Shown piece by piece: positions 1 to 5,940 of a stretch of DNA of 8,032 nucleotides. Source of the DNA: Pirellulales bacterium (GTDB lineage: Bacteria; Planctomycetota; Planctomycetia; Pirellulales; Thermoguttaceae); contig JAUWHT010000115.1 of NCBI GenBank assembly GCA_030605745.1, positions 1 to 8,032 on the forward strand, in the 5' to 3' direction. The position numbers and the translations under genes are program-made. Under the pieces are notes generated by a model. That model was not told the origin of the DNA. It worked only from the letters and a program-made list of their open reading frames with translations, and made no database searches. Numbering within the stretch: the stretch's first letter is position 1; each line of letters opens with the position of its first letter.

Positions 1-180
1 AACACGACCGGGTTCGTCGTTGAGCGTCCATTCTCGTCCCTCCTCCGTGATAACAGAGGAAGGATGGCGAATGTCGGTGTTCAAGGCGAGCCCGGTTTGC
101 TGTTCAATTGTCCACACATAGAAAAGGTTAGAGTCAGCAAATATTAAGTTTGGCCATTCTGGGTTTCCGTCTTGGGACGG
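1..180 (-). other. Possible partial or decayed coding frame at left edge
   Basis: Read on the minus strand, the frame running from about 180 down to the window edge is open for 60 codons. It gives a protein-like sequence with a hydrophobic core (NLIFADSNLFYVWTIEQQ). A TGA at 181-183 closes the frame upstream and there is no ATG after it, so this would be either a fragment whose start was lost or a gene with a frameshift. A GTG with a purine-rich leader (AGGAAA) lies in another frame near 210 and its frame ends at a TGA near 135, which would fit a frameshifted start. The plus strand is also open over 1-145, so the call is weak. No family was recognised. Positions 181-288 hold no other gene that I can support. 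Confidence 0.25.
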
Positions 181-288
181 TCAGCGTCGTACTTTTGCTT
201 TTCACTTTCCTGGGCTCGATGCGTTTGCTGTCGTATCCCCTACCTGGGCGGCAGGGCCAGTAAAGGAGTGGAGAGTGTCGTTGGTGCC

Positions 289-1923
289 CTATTCACTGCT
301 GGGCAAGCCAGCAGTCGCATCCGTCCGCTCTCGTGCATCCAAGTACTGGCGGTACTGGTAGACCTCCAGCAGCGGGACGCCGAGCAGCGTTTTGCGATGG
401 GCCGGCTGGGCGTGCTCGATCAGCCAGAGGTCGGCCGGCTGCCAGCCGCTGGGGCGATGCTGTAGCACGTACCAGCGAAACTCGCCCGGGGCGTCCTCGC
501 GGGTGGCGCGGCGGAGGATGTTCCAGCGCTGCATCAACGCAAGATTCTCCGGCGGGCAGGCTGCGAAGCGGATCTTCTCGTCCTCGGCGGTGTGCTCGTG
601 CAGCCAATCCAGTACGGAGCGGTCCAGGGCGTCCCAGTAGTAGGTCGGTTCCATGCCGGCGGCGGTTGCACCTGGCAGGCCGCCGATCAGCAGGTTGTAG
701 TACGACAACCATTGCGGGGCGTAGCGGAACAGGCTGGCCGCGCTTCCGACATACAGCAGCCCGATCGCGGCCGCGGCAAGCCAGCGTGCCCGTATCTGCT
801 CGGGCCACCGCCGGACCGTCCAGGAAAAGACCACCCCGCAGCCCACGCCGGCCAACGCGGCCAGGAACGCAAAGCTCGGCAGAAACAGCCGCACCCCATC
901 GTGCGGCGGTGTGCCGGGCAACGCGCGAACGATCAATAGCACCAGCCAGTTGGCCGCCAGCAGCACGCCCGCCGTGTCCTCGCGCCACCGGCGGAAGATA
1001 GCAACCATTCCGACGCCGCCAAGCAGCAGTGTACCCAGCGGGACGGTCACGGCGGTCCACAGCAGGGTATTGTACCAGGGCAACGGGTGATCGAGGTTGT
1101 ACATTCGGCCGAGGAACCAGGTCGAGATGTTCAGCCCGCCGTTGGCCGCCCGATTGAGGTTCAGATCGAAGAACGTCAACCAGCCTTGGATCGGCTGATG
1201 CCACAGCGGCGGATTGAGCACGAAGAAGGTGAGAAGCGCCACGGGCAGTCCGACGGCCAGTGTGCGTGCCGCCGCCCGATCGCGATAGACGGCCGCCCAA
1301 ACGAGGAACGGCAGCGGGGCGATCCAGCCTGTGGCCTTGCAGCTTAGCGTCATTCCAAGTGCAATGCCCCAGAGAATGTTGGTCCGACAGTTTAACTGCC
1401 GGACCAACAGGACGCCACGGCTCGCCGATGGATCTCGTATCACTGGGAACGTGGCCCAGGCCAGAACCCAGCAGCTTGTCAGCGGTCCGTCGAAGGAGGC
1501 GAAGTGGGCATGGGCGAACATCCTGGGCAGCAACATCAGTGCGGCCACCGCGCCGACGGCCACCGCAACCGAGTAGTCTCGCCACATCCGGTAGAACATC
1601 GCCCCGGCCGCCAGGGAGAACAGCATCATCGGCCCGAACCGCGCGGCATCCAGCGGCTGAAGCCATGCGGAAGAAATCCACTGCCCGACGGCAATCACAA
1701 TCCCGTAAAACGCCGGGTGCCCTTCGACCTCGGTGGTGTATTGCCAATCTCCCTGCACGATCCGTTCAGCCCGTAGGATGGCGTTGCCCTCATCCCAGGC
1801 CATTGGTAACCCCGGCGAAGTACCCAACAGCATCGCGGCACAGGCAACCGCCGCTAGCAGCGAGCCCAGCAGCAGCCGGTGGCGGGAGGGTTGCGGCGAA
1901 GCAAGTTCAGGCGGGACGGTCAT
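289..1923 (-). CDS. GT39/PMT-like integral membrane glycosyltransferase
   Basis: A 544-residue multi-spanning membrane protein of the GT-C fold (ArnT/PMT, glycosyltransferase family 39 type). These enzymes transfer a sugar from a polyprenyl-phosphate donor to a lipid or protein on the outer face of the cytoplasmic membrane. Seen in the sequence: an N-terminal membrane segment (about residues 17-37), then the acidic loop motif MAWDEG with D44/E45 in the place of the family's catalytic acid, EGHPAFYG (65-74), LPRMFAHAHF (132-141) and about ten hydrophobic segments ending near residue 430. The tail is soluble. The frame stays open upstream to 2037, but I chose the ATG at 1923 because the hydrophobic N-terminus begins just after it and the extension reads into an intergenic inverted repeat. 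No clear Shine-Dalgarno sequence is visible. The gene stands alone and diverges from the gene at 2101. Residues 172-182 are encoded by a 33-bp palindrome. The acceptor is unknown. Confidence 0.85.
   Translation of the reverse strand: MTVPPELASPQPSRHRLLLGSLLAAVACAAMLLGTSPGLPMAWDEGNAILRAERIVQGDWQYTTEVEGHPAFYGIVIAVGQWISSAWLQPLDAARFGPMMLFSLAAGAMFYRMWRDYSVAVAVGAVAALMLLPRMFAHAHFASFDGPLTSCWVLAWATFPVIRDPSASRGVLLVRQLNCRTNILWGIALGMTLSCKATGWIAPLPFLVWAAVYRDRAAARTLAVGLPVALLTFFVLNPPLWHQPIQGWLTFFDLNLNRAANGGLNISTWFLGRMYNLDHPLPWYNTLLWTAVTVPLGTLLLGGVGMVAIFRRWREDTAGVLLAANWLVLLIVRALPGTPPHDGVRLFLPSFAFLAALAGVGCGVVFSWTVRRWPEQIRARWLAAAAIGLLYVGSAASLFRYAPQWLSYYNLLIGGLPGATAAGMEPTYYWDALDRSVLDWLHEHTAEDEKIRFAACPPENLALMQRWNILRRATREDAPGEFRWYVLQHRPSGWQPADLWLIEHAQPAHRKTLLGVPLLEVYQYRQYLDARERTDATAGLPSSE
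1377..1409. repeat. 33-bp near-perfect palindrome inside the glycosyltransferase gene
   Basis: The two 16-base arms pair around T1393 with only one mismatch (A1387/C1399); the outer arm is TGTTGGTCCG and the inner CAGTT-T-AACTG. Its length is 11 codons, so it leaves the host reading frame intact and adds the peptide LLVRQLNCRTN to the glycosyltransferase. Because of the symmetry the opposite strand encodes nearly the same peptide. It looks like a short palindromic repeat of the REP/nested-element type that settled in a loop between membrane segments. No second copy is present in this window. Confidence 0.75.
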
Positions 1924-2100
1924 GCGGTCGATTCTAACATGTTGATCAAAAGACGTGATAGATGGTAGAATAGTATGAGCGTAATACAAACAAGAGTGGC
2001 ACGTCCCTGAGCGCAGCGAAGGGCGTGTTTGGGGCACCTTGCCACGCCCTTCGTTCCTCAGGGCGTGCCACCAATTTGCTTAGGCTGCGCGGAACGCCAA
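1924..2100. other. Divergent intergenic region
   Basis: This stretch separates the minus-strand glycosyltransferase from the plus-strand pair starting at 2101, so promoters for both must lie here or overlap it. The part next to the glycosyltransferase (1924-1990) is AT-rich compared with its surroundings, but I could not settle on a -35/-10 pair with good spacing. The part next to 2101 is largely filled by an inverted repeat (1996-2071). No small gene is evident. Confidence 0.5.
1996..2071. repeat. Large imperfect inverted repeat (REP/MITE-like)
   Basis: The outer arms are GTGGCACG (1996-2003) and CGTGCCAC (2064-2071). After one bulged T they continue with CCCTGAG (2005-2011) and CTCAGGG (2057-2063). 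Past a small internal loop come CGAAGGGCGTG (2017-2027) and its complement (2043-2053), around a 15-base loop. There is no T-run, and its place between two divergent gene starts argues against a terminator. A mobile palindromic repeat is the better guess. Confidence 0.7.
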
Positions 2101-2379
2101 ATGATCGAGTTGCCCAAACAGAACTGGAAGTGGTACGAGGATCGGTGTCGCCGGGAGCACGTCGCGTGGTTGCGTGGCCTCACCCCGGCGGAGGCCTTGG
2201 CGCTGTACGAGGACTTCTACCGATTGGCCGCCGGTCAGCAGGACGGGTCGCCGGGATGGAAGCGGCTGGAAGAAAGCCGGTGGGAGGAAAAGCTGGCCCT
2301 TCGCAGGCGGATTCGCGCTGTGTTGGAGCGATTGGACAAAATTCAACGTGAACGACGCCATACACAAGACACTAACTGA
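2101..2379 (+). CDS. Small charged protein, partner of the downstream nucleotidyltransferase
   Basis: A 92-residue protein of unrecognised family. It is rich in Arg, Glu, Leu and Trp and is predicted to be mostly helical: an aromatic N-terminus (LPKQNWKWYEDRCRREH), a middle segment LTPAEALALYEDFYRLAA (28-45), and a basic, coiled-coil-like C-terminus (RWEEKLALRRRIRAVLERL, 60-78). No signal peptide or membrane segment. The ATG at 2101 was chosen because the in-frame extension to 2029 runs into the inverted repeat; the ribosome site is weak. Its last 32 bases overlap the GTG start of the nucleotidyltransferase in another frame, which implies translational coupling. By position and size it could be the antitoxin or regulator of that enzyme; that is inference only. 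Confidence 0.65.
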   Translation: MIELPKQNWKWYEDRCRREHVAWLRGLTPAEALALYEDFYRLAAGQQDGSPGWKRLEESRWEEKLALRRRIRAVLERLDKIQRERRHTQDTN

Positions 2380-2908
2380 CGTCTCGGATTTTCTGCGCGC
2401 CGCTGAGGTCCCTTTTGCGGTGATCGGCGGCATTGCCACGGTTGTACGAGGAGAGCCGCGATTTACCGCCGACGTGGATATTGTGGCTGGCGTTGATGTG
2501 GACCGCTGTCTTCAACTGCTCGACGTGCTGGAAGACACCCCATTTTGTCCGCTGTTTGCCGATGTGGCCGCAGTGGTCGAAAAGGCCTTTTTGCTCCCCC
2601 TGCGGCATCGGCAGACGAAAGTCAAAGTCGATCTGGCCGTCGGCATCACGGGATTTGAGCGGCAAGCTATCGGCAGAGCCACAAAGGTTGAACTGGCGGG
2701 GTGCTCGATTCCCGTCGTCTCGGCCGAAGATCTTATCCTGATGAAATCGTTGGCCGCTCGCCCACGTGACACGGACGATGTTTCTGGCATTATTCGCCGC
2801 CAGGGTGAGACCCTGGACTGGGACTACTTGCTAAAGACCGCCGAACAGCTTCAGGAAGCTTTGGGGCACGACCTCGTGTCGGAGTTGCTGAGATTGCGAG
2901 ACAGCTAG
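2348..2908 (+). CDS. MNT/AbiEii-like nucleotidyltransferase
   Basis: A 186-residue protein of the DNA polymerase-beta-type nucleotidyltransferase superfamily, resembling AbiEii/MNT proteins that modify RNA or partner proteins with nucleotides. Seen: the GG signature (VIGGIATVVRG, 26-35), the paired metal-binding acids ADVDIV (D42, D44), the third acid in KVKVDLAV (D95), and a C-terminal SAEDLILMKSLAARPRDTDD segment (125-144) typical of the family. All three catalytic acids are present, so the enzyme is probably active. The frame holds no ATG near the N-terminus; GTG at 2348 gives a natural domain start and overlaps the upstream 92-residue gene by 32 bases. It converges with the ATPase gene whose stop is at 2935. 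A toxin role is plausible from the pairing. An ordinary nucleotide-transfer enzyme remains possible. Confidence 0.75.
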   Translation: MNDAIHKTLTDVSDFLRAAEVPFAVIGGIATVVRGEPRFTADVDIVAGVDVDRCLQLLDVLEDTPFCPLFADVAAVVEKAFLLPLRHRQTKVKVDLAVGITGFERQAIGRATKVELAGCSIPVVSAEDLILMKSLAARPRDTDDVSGIIRRQGETLDWDYLLKTAEQLQEALGHDLVSELLRLRDS

Positions 2909-2918
2909 GTTGACCTCT

Positions 2919-2947
2919 ACCCTACTCCGGCACCCTACTCCGGCACC
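2919..2947. repeat. 13-bp tandem duplication over the ATPase stop codon
   Basis: The unit CCTACTCCGGCAC occurs twice in tandem (2921-2933 and 2934-2946), with period-13 identity extending over 2919-2947. On the minus strand each copy reads GTGCCGGAGTAG, so the codons Val-Pro-Glu-stop of the ATPase gene are present twice. The second set is downstream of the working stop and changes nothing in the protein. It looks like a simple replication-slippage duplication. Confidence 0.8.
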
Positions 2948-3756
2948 ACGGCCACCAGCTCGCGGCAGACGGCCTCTAGATGGGCCGCGTCGAGCGTCTG
3001 GCGCTCTTCGGCGAAGCCGATCAACAGGGCCAGGTCGCACAGGCGGTTGATCTGCCGGGCGATGCCGTGGGTGAGTGCATAGAGCGTGGGCATTGCGTCG
3101 GGCTCGAAGATGGTCCGCGACGCCCCGGCTGCTTGCAGGCGATGTGCCACGTAGCCGGCCATCTCCTGCTCGGTGAATGGGCGGATCAGGCACTTCACGC
3201 CCAGCCGCTCTTCCAACTGCGGCATCCGTTCCAAGCTGGGCAACAAGCCGGTCTGGCCGACCAGCAGCAGTGTCAGCCCGGGCCGGCCACCGGTCTCGAA
3301 ATTCAACAGAAGCCGCAACGCCTCGAACGTCTGGGCGTCTTCCAACAGGTGGGCCTCGTCAATGATCACCACGGCGTGCCGGTCGTGCCGGGTGTTGTCG
3401 GCCAGGCAGTGCTCGATCCGTCGGATGCTCGCCTGGATGCTTGAGCCGGTCGATCCGTTCGTGGAACCGTCGAGTTCGCCGGCCAGGTAGGCCAGCAGTT
3501 CAGCGGTGGGCATTTGTGGAAACACCAGATGAACGAAGGGCGTGAAGTCTTCGCCGAGTGTTTGCCGAAGCATGTTGGCCACCAGCGTCTTGCCCGTGCC
3601 GCCCCCGCCAGCCAGCAGCGCCCCGCCGCGGTGATTCTCGGTTGCATAGCGCAACTTCAGCAACGCCGCCTGGTGCGACTCGGCCGGGTAATAGAAGGCC
3701 GGATCGCCATTGTTCTCGAAGGGCTTTCGATTCAATTGCCAGTAGGACTCGTACAT
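2935..3756 (-). CDS. ExeA/GspA-type AAA ATPase
   Basis: A 273-residue P-loop ATPase of the ExeA/GspA family, which also includes the ATPases found beside exosortase and exopolysaccharide loci. Seen: the family start MYESYWQLNRKPFENNGDPAFYY with the xxPF and SHQAAL segments, Walker A GGGGTGKT (50-57), Walker B VVIIDEAH (129-136), a sensor-1-like LLLVGQTG (163-170), and the arginine-bearing LEERLGVKCLIRPF (181-194). The helical lid contains a GIARQINRLC motif (231-240). There is no membrane segment and no peptidoglycan-binding domain, so it is a soluble energy or switch subunit. The ATG at 3756 fits the conserved N-terminus; the ribosome site is weak. It follows the CpsD-like gene on the same strand after a 260-base gap with an inverted repeat, so co-transcription is uncertain. 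An export-control role is inferred from the neighbours. Confidence 0.85.
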   Translation of the reverse strand: MYESYWQLNRKPFENNGDPAFYYPAESHQAALLKLRYATENHRGGALLAGGGGTGKTLVANMLRQTLGEDFTPFVHLVFPQMPTAELLAYLAGELDGSTNGSTGSSIQASIRRIEHCLADNTRHDRHAVVIIDEAHLLEDAQTFEALRLLLNFETGGRPGLTLLLVGQTGLLPSLERMPQLEERLGVKCLIRPFTEQEMAGYVAHRLQAAGASRTIFEPDAMPTLYALTHGIARQINRLCDLALLIGFAEERQTLDAAHLEAVCRELVAVVPE

Positions 3757-4016
3757 GTCAATTTGCTTTCAGCAGTCAGCTTTCAGTGATCGGTTATCAC
3801 TCAAACTGTAAACGCTAGCATTTGGGAAAACGTGATATGCTTGGAAAATAGGGGCTCGGGACTCGGGGCTCGGGACTGGAGGGTTGCCTTCAACAACCCC
3901 GAGCCCCGAGCCCCGAGCCCCGAATCCCTAGTATCTACGGTGTTTTCCGAGCAAAACGTCCCAATCCGTTTACGGTTTGAGTTATCAGTAAATCTTGATA
4001 GCTAATAGCCACTCCT
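3757..4016. other. Repeat-filled intergenic gap within the minus-strand gene set
   Basis: No gene is evident. Most of this AT/GC-alternating gap is taken up by a nested inverted repeat (3799-3982). Next to the ATPase start lies the octamer GCTTTCAG twice (3765-3772 and 3779-3786, 14-base period). The ATPase promoter should lie here; no convincing -35/-10 pair could be fixed. Confidence 0.6.
3799..3982. repeat. Nested 184-bp imperfect inverted repeat (MITE-like)
   Basis: The outer ends carry the 16-mer CGTTTAC(A/G)GTTTGAGT, reading outward from the centre on both sides (3799-3814 and 3967-3982, one mismatch). The inner part (3849-3930) is a second pair of arms made of 7-base units related to CTCGGGG, three to four per arm, closing on GGGTTG and CAACCCC around 3890. 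Outer and inner arms share almost the same centre. No coding frame lies inside. It could be a miniature mobile element, a long RNA hairpin between two genes of one transcript, or an outward-facing pair of regulatory sites. Confidence 0.7.
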
Positions 4017-4814
4017 TTAGTGCTTAACCACAAAGTTCTCGACGATTCCCACCTGTTCGATGTTGGCCTCCGCCAGACGGCGCTGCACGTCGACCAGTTG
4101 ATTCTGGGGCGTGGCGCGGACGTTGTGGACCATCACGACGGCGTCGAGGCAGCGAGCGAGTGCACGGGCCGGGGAACCGGTCAGAACCGCTGAATCTTCC
4201 AGCGGTTCCAGGTCAACCAGGGTCAGGTCGTAATGTGCCGAAAGCGTCGCCATGCTGTCGGCCAGGCGCGTTTCGTCCTCGGGCGGTTTGTCCGTGCCGG
4301 CAAACGGCCCAAGCAGCGGCAGCAATGCCAGGAAGTTGTGGGCCGATTCGATGACCACCTCCTCCAGCGGCAGCCGCCCGGCCAGCACTTCCTCCCAACC
4401 GGACTCGGTGGTGAGCCTCAATTGTCGGGCGAGTTGGGGATCAGCCAAGTTGGCGTCGACCATGACCACTTTCAGTCCCCGCTCGGCCAGCCGTCGCCCT
4501 GCACAGAGCACCAGCGTTGTGGTCCCCTCGCCGCGCCGGCAACCGCCCAGCGCCAGGACCCGGCGTCCTTCTGCCGTGGCGGCCAGCAACCCGTCGCTCA
4601 GCCGGTCCAACTCGCCTGCGGCCGCTCCACCCAATTGGCTGCAAACCTTCGGCCAGGTGAAATGCTCGACCTGCAACATGGGCCGGAACGACCGGCCACT
4701 GATGTGTGGTCGAGGAACGTCCCGGCCGTCGGCTTGCTCAGCCGGCCCGGCCAAGGTTCCCGGGTCGAGGCGGTGGACGTAGGCCTTAATAAACGCTTGA
4801 TCGAGCGCGGTCAT
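4017..4814 (-). CDS. CpsD/BY-kinase-like P-loop protein with degenerate Walker A
   Basis: A 265-residue protein of the CpsD/CapB (bacterial tyrosine kinase, MinD/ParA-type P-loop) superfamily. Seen: an N-terminal tail of about 80 residues, then GGCRRGEGTTT (90-100) at the Walker A position, VVMVDANLADPQL (116-128) at the Walker A' position, a GWEEVL-LPLEEVV segment (139-154), and LTLVDLEP (197-204) at Walker B. In active family members the loop reads GEGKS/T; here the lysine is a threonine, and the C-terminus (VENFVVKH) has no tyrosine cluster. Weak or no kinase activity is therefore likely and a switch or scaffold role is possible. Start: ATG 4814, overlapping the upstream gene by 29 bases; an in-frame TTG at 4862 is less likely. 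It lies in a gene set with the ExeA-type ATPase, suggesting polysaccharide export control. Confidence 0.75.
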   Translation of the reverse strand: MTALDQAFIKAYVHRLDPGTLAGPAEQADGRDVPRPHISGRSFRPMLQVEHFTWPKVCSQLGGAAAGELDRLSDGLLAATAEGRRVLALGGCRRGEGTTTLVLCAGRRLAERGLKVVMVDANLADPQLARQLRLTTESGWEEVLAGRLPLEEVVIESAHNFLALLPLLGPFAGTDKPPEDETRLADSMATLSAHYDLTLVDLEPLEDSAVLTGSPARALARCLDAVVMVHNVRATPQNQLVDVQRRLAEANIEQVGIVENFVVKH

Positions 4815-5493
4815 AGCTGGTTCTGACGGAAGGTTTCTCAATGATGCCGTTAAATCGTGCAACCCCCGGCTCGGCCGGCGGCCGCCGGTAGTCGTGGGAA
4901 CTGCCCGGGCTGGGGGTTACGTTCTGTTTCCGTTCATTCCAGTTGGGGGCCTGTGACGGCAAATCCCAGCCGGAATCTCGTGCCGTTCCCATTTGGTCGG
5001 CCGACGGTGGGACATCAGGTGGAAACGTCATGCTGGGCGGTGCGGGTTGGAGGTTCGGCGTAAGGGCCGGGCTCGTTGAGCCCGTTGAGTCCGGCATGCC
5101 GGTGGTCGGGCCGCCGTTCCAGGTCGGGGCCAGTTCGGCATCTGGGGCCGGCGCGCCCGGGTGCCAGGCCGGCAGCTTCTGCTCGTCCGGTTTCGGACTG
5201 CCCCTGTTGCCCAGCATCAGCGGAACGATAGCAGCCAGCACCAGCAGCACACCCCCGCCCACCAGGAGCTTGGTCGAGAGCGCCTGGCTGATCATCCGGC
5301 CATCGCGCCGAGCCGGTTTAGGGTCTGCCGGTGGGGCTGGCTCGGCCGCGTCCAGATCGGGCACGCGGGCCAAGACCTGGGGTGGGGTCTCGGTACCGCC
5401 AAAGCCGGCACCCATGGTCAGCGCATCCCCCTCCGATGGAGGTGCGGCCTGGACCTCGGTGCCACACAGGTCACTCGGTTCGTATTGGTGCAT
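4786..5493 (-). CDS. Single-span, proline-rich membrane protein of unknown function
   Basis: A 235-residue protein that I do not recognise. It has a disordered, proline/alanine-rich N-terminal half (1-70), one hydrophobic segment KLLVGGGVLLVLAAIVPLML (75-94), and a long Pro/Ser/Gly-rich tail. The tail ends in a more conserved-looking basic, aromatic stretch (GVARFNGIIEKP to the final YDRARSSVY). No cleavable signal peptide and no catalytic motif. The ATG at 5493 was chosen over an earlier in-frame codon at 5520 because a strong AAGGAGG (5501-5507) sits 7 bases before it. It is the first gene of the minus-strand set and overlaps the CpsD-like gene by 29 bases. The layout suggests a membrane anchor or periplasmic adaptor for that protein, in the way Wzz-like partners anchor BY-kinases, but no Wzz domain is visible. 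Confidence 0.7.
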   Translation of the reverse strand: MHQYEPSDLCGTEVQAAPPSEGDALTMGAGFGGTETPPQVLARVPDLDAAEPAPPADPKPARRDGRMISQALSTKLLVGGGVLLVLAAIVPLMLGNRGSPKPDEQKLPAWHPGAPAPDAELAPTWNGGPTTGMPDSTGSTSPALTPNLQPAPPSMTFPPDVPPSADQMGTARDSGWDLPSQAPNWNERKQNVTPSPGSSHDYRRPPAEPGVARFNGIIEKPSVRTSYDRARSSVY

Positions 5494-5500
5494 GCCCAAG

Positions 5501-5507
5501 CCTCCTT
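5501..5507 (-). promoter_or_regulatory. Strong ribosome binding site
   Basis: AAGGAGG on the minus strand, 7 bases before the ATG at 5493. It decides the start of the membrane protein gene. Confidence 0.8.
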
Positions 5508-5643
5508 CCCGGCAGGCCACCTACGGATGACCGGCGCGCACGGGCGAACAGAAATTGCCCGTTCAGACAACTTATCGGTTCCGATTGTGCGAATCTTGAG
5601 TGTTGAAACAACTCTGATGATTAGGCACTCTCGATGATTCCAT

Positions 5644-5672
5644 TTGCCGCAAGACAACCTTTTGCCTATACT
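5644..5672 (+). promoter_or_regulatory. Sigma70-like promoter of the hicBA pair
   Basis: TTGCCG (5644-5649), a 17-base spacer and TATACT (5667-5672) match the -35/-10 consensus at 4 and 5 of 6 positions. It lies 31 bases before the hicB ATG, in a stretch that is more AT-rich than its surroundings. No TPP-riboswitch core (CTGAGA) is visible in 5494-5703. Assigned from sequence only. Confidence 0.5.
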
Positions 5673-5703
5673 TATTAACCTGATACAACTGGGAGACCAA
5701 GCC

Positions 5704-5940
5704 ATGAGTGAGATCGCTGTTGAACTGATTCCCGATTCGGAACAGGGGGGATTCACTGCTAGAATTCCCGACATTCCGGCGTACGGTGAGGGAGAGACTG
5801 AGGAAGAGGCTATTGCCGACTTACGGGAAGCGATCCGCGGTTACATAGAGGCCTTCGGGCTAGATGACGCGCTTGTGCGAATCGCCTTGCCGACCATTCG
5901 CCATCTCGACTGGGACCTGACGGAGTTGGCTCGTGGCTAA
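5704..5940 (+). CDS. hicB: HicB-family antitoxin
   Basis: A 78-residue protein with the HicB partial RNase-H fold signature: an N-terminal strand (IAVELIPDSEQGGFTARIPDIP), then YGEGETEEEAIADLREAIRGYIEAF (27-51), the typical GxT-EEA helix. HicB binds and neutralises the HicA RNase. At 78 residues it is a short form: no helix-turn-helix or ribbon-helix-helix DNA-binding domain follows, so self-repression by HicB alone is doubtful. ATG 5704 is preceded by GGGAG (5691-5695). Its TAA overlaps the hicA GTG by 8 bases. The order hicB-hicA is the reverse of the classical E. coli order, but common in the wider family. Confidence 0.85.
   Translation: MSEIAVELIPDSEQGGFTARIPDIPAYGEGETEEEAIADLREAIRGYIEAFGLDDALVRIALPTIRHLDWDLTELARG

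Noticed and set aside
238..256. GC-rich hairpin 33 bases after the glycosyltransferase stop, possible terminator
   Set aside because: The stem is 7 pairs with one G-U and no U-tract follows on the minus strand, so it is not listed as a terminator.
333..1937. Several long open frames on the plus strand opposite the glycosyltransferase, and a second minus-strand frame of 484 codons
   Set aside because: They are rich in Arg, Pro and Ala, show no domain pattern, and lie opposite or within a well-supported membrane protein. They are GC-driven shadows.
2980..3444. Plus-strand open frame opposite the ATPase
   Set aside because: The minus strand carries clear Walker A, Walker B and ExeA family motifs; the plus frame has none.
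3849..3930. CRISPR-like repeat from the repeated CTCGGGG units
   Set aside because: Units are 7 bases, directly adjacent and mirrored across a centre; there are no spacers.
4233..4826. Plus-strand open frames opposite the CpsD-like gene
   Set aside because: Composition is that of an antisense shadow and no ribosome site or motif is present.
5494..5703. Possible TPP riboswitch ahead of hicBA-thiC
   Set aside because: No CTGAGA core or matching THI-box arms could be found on the plus strand.
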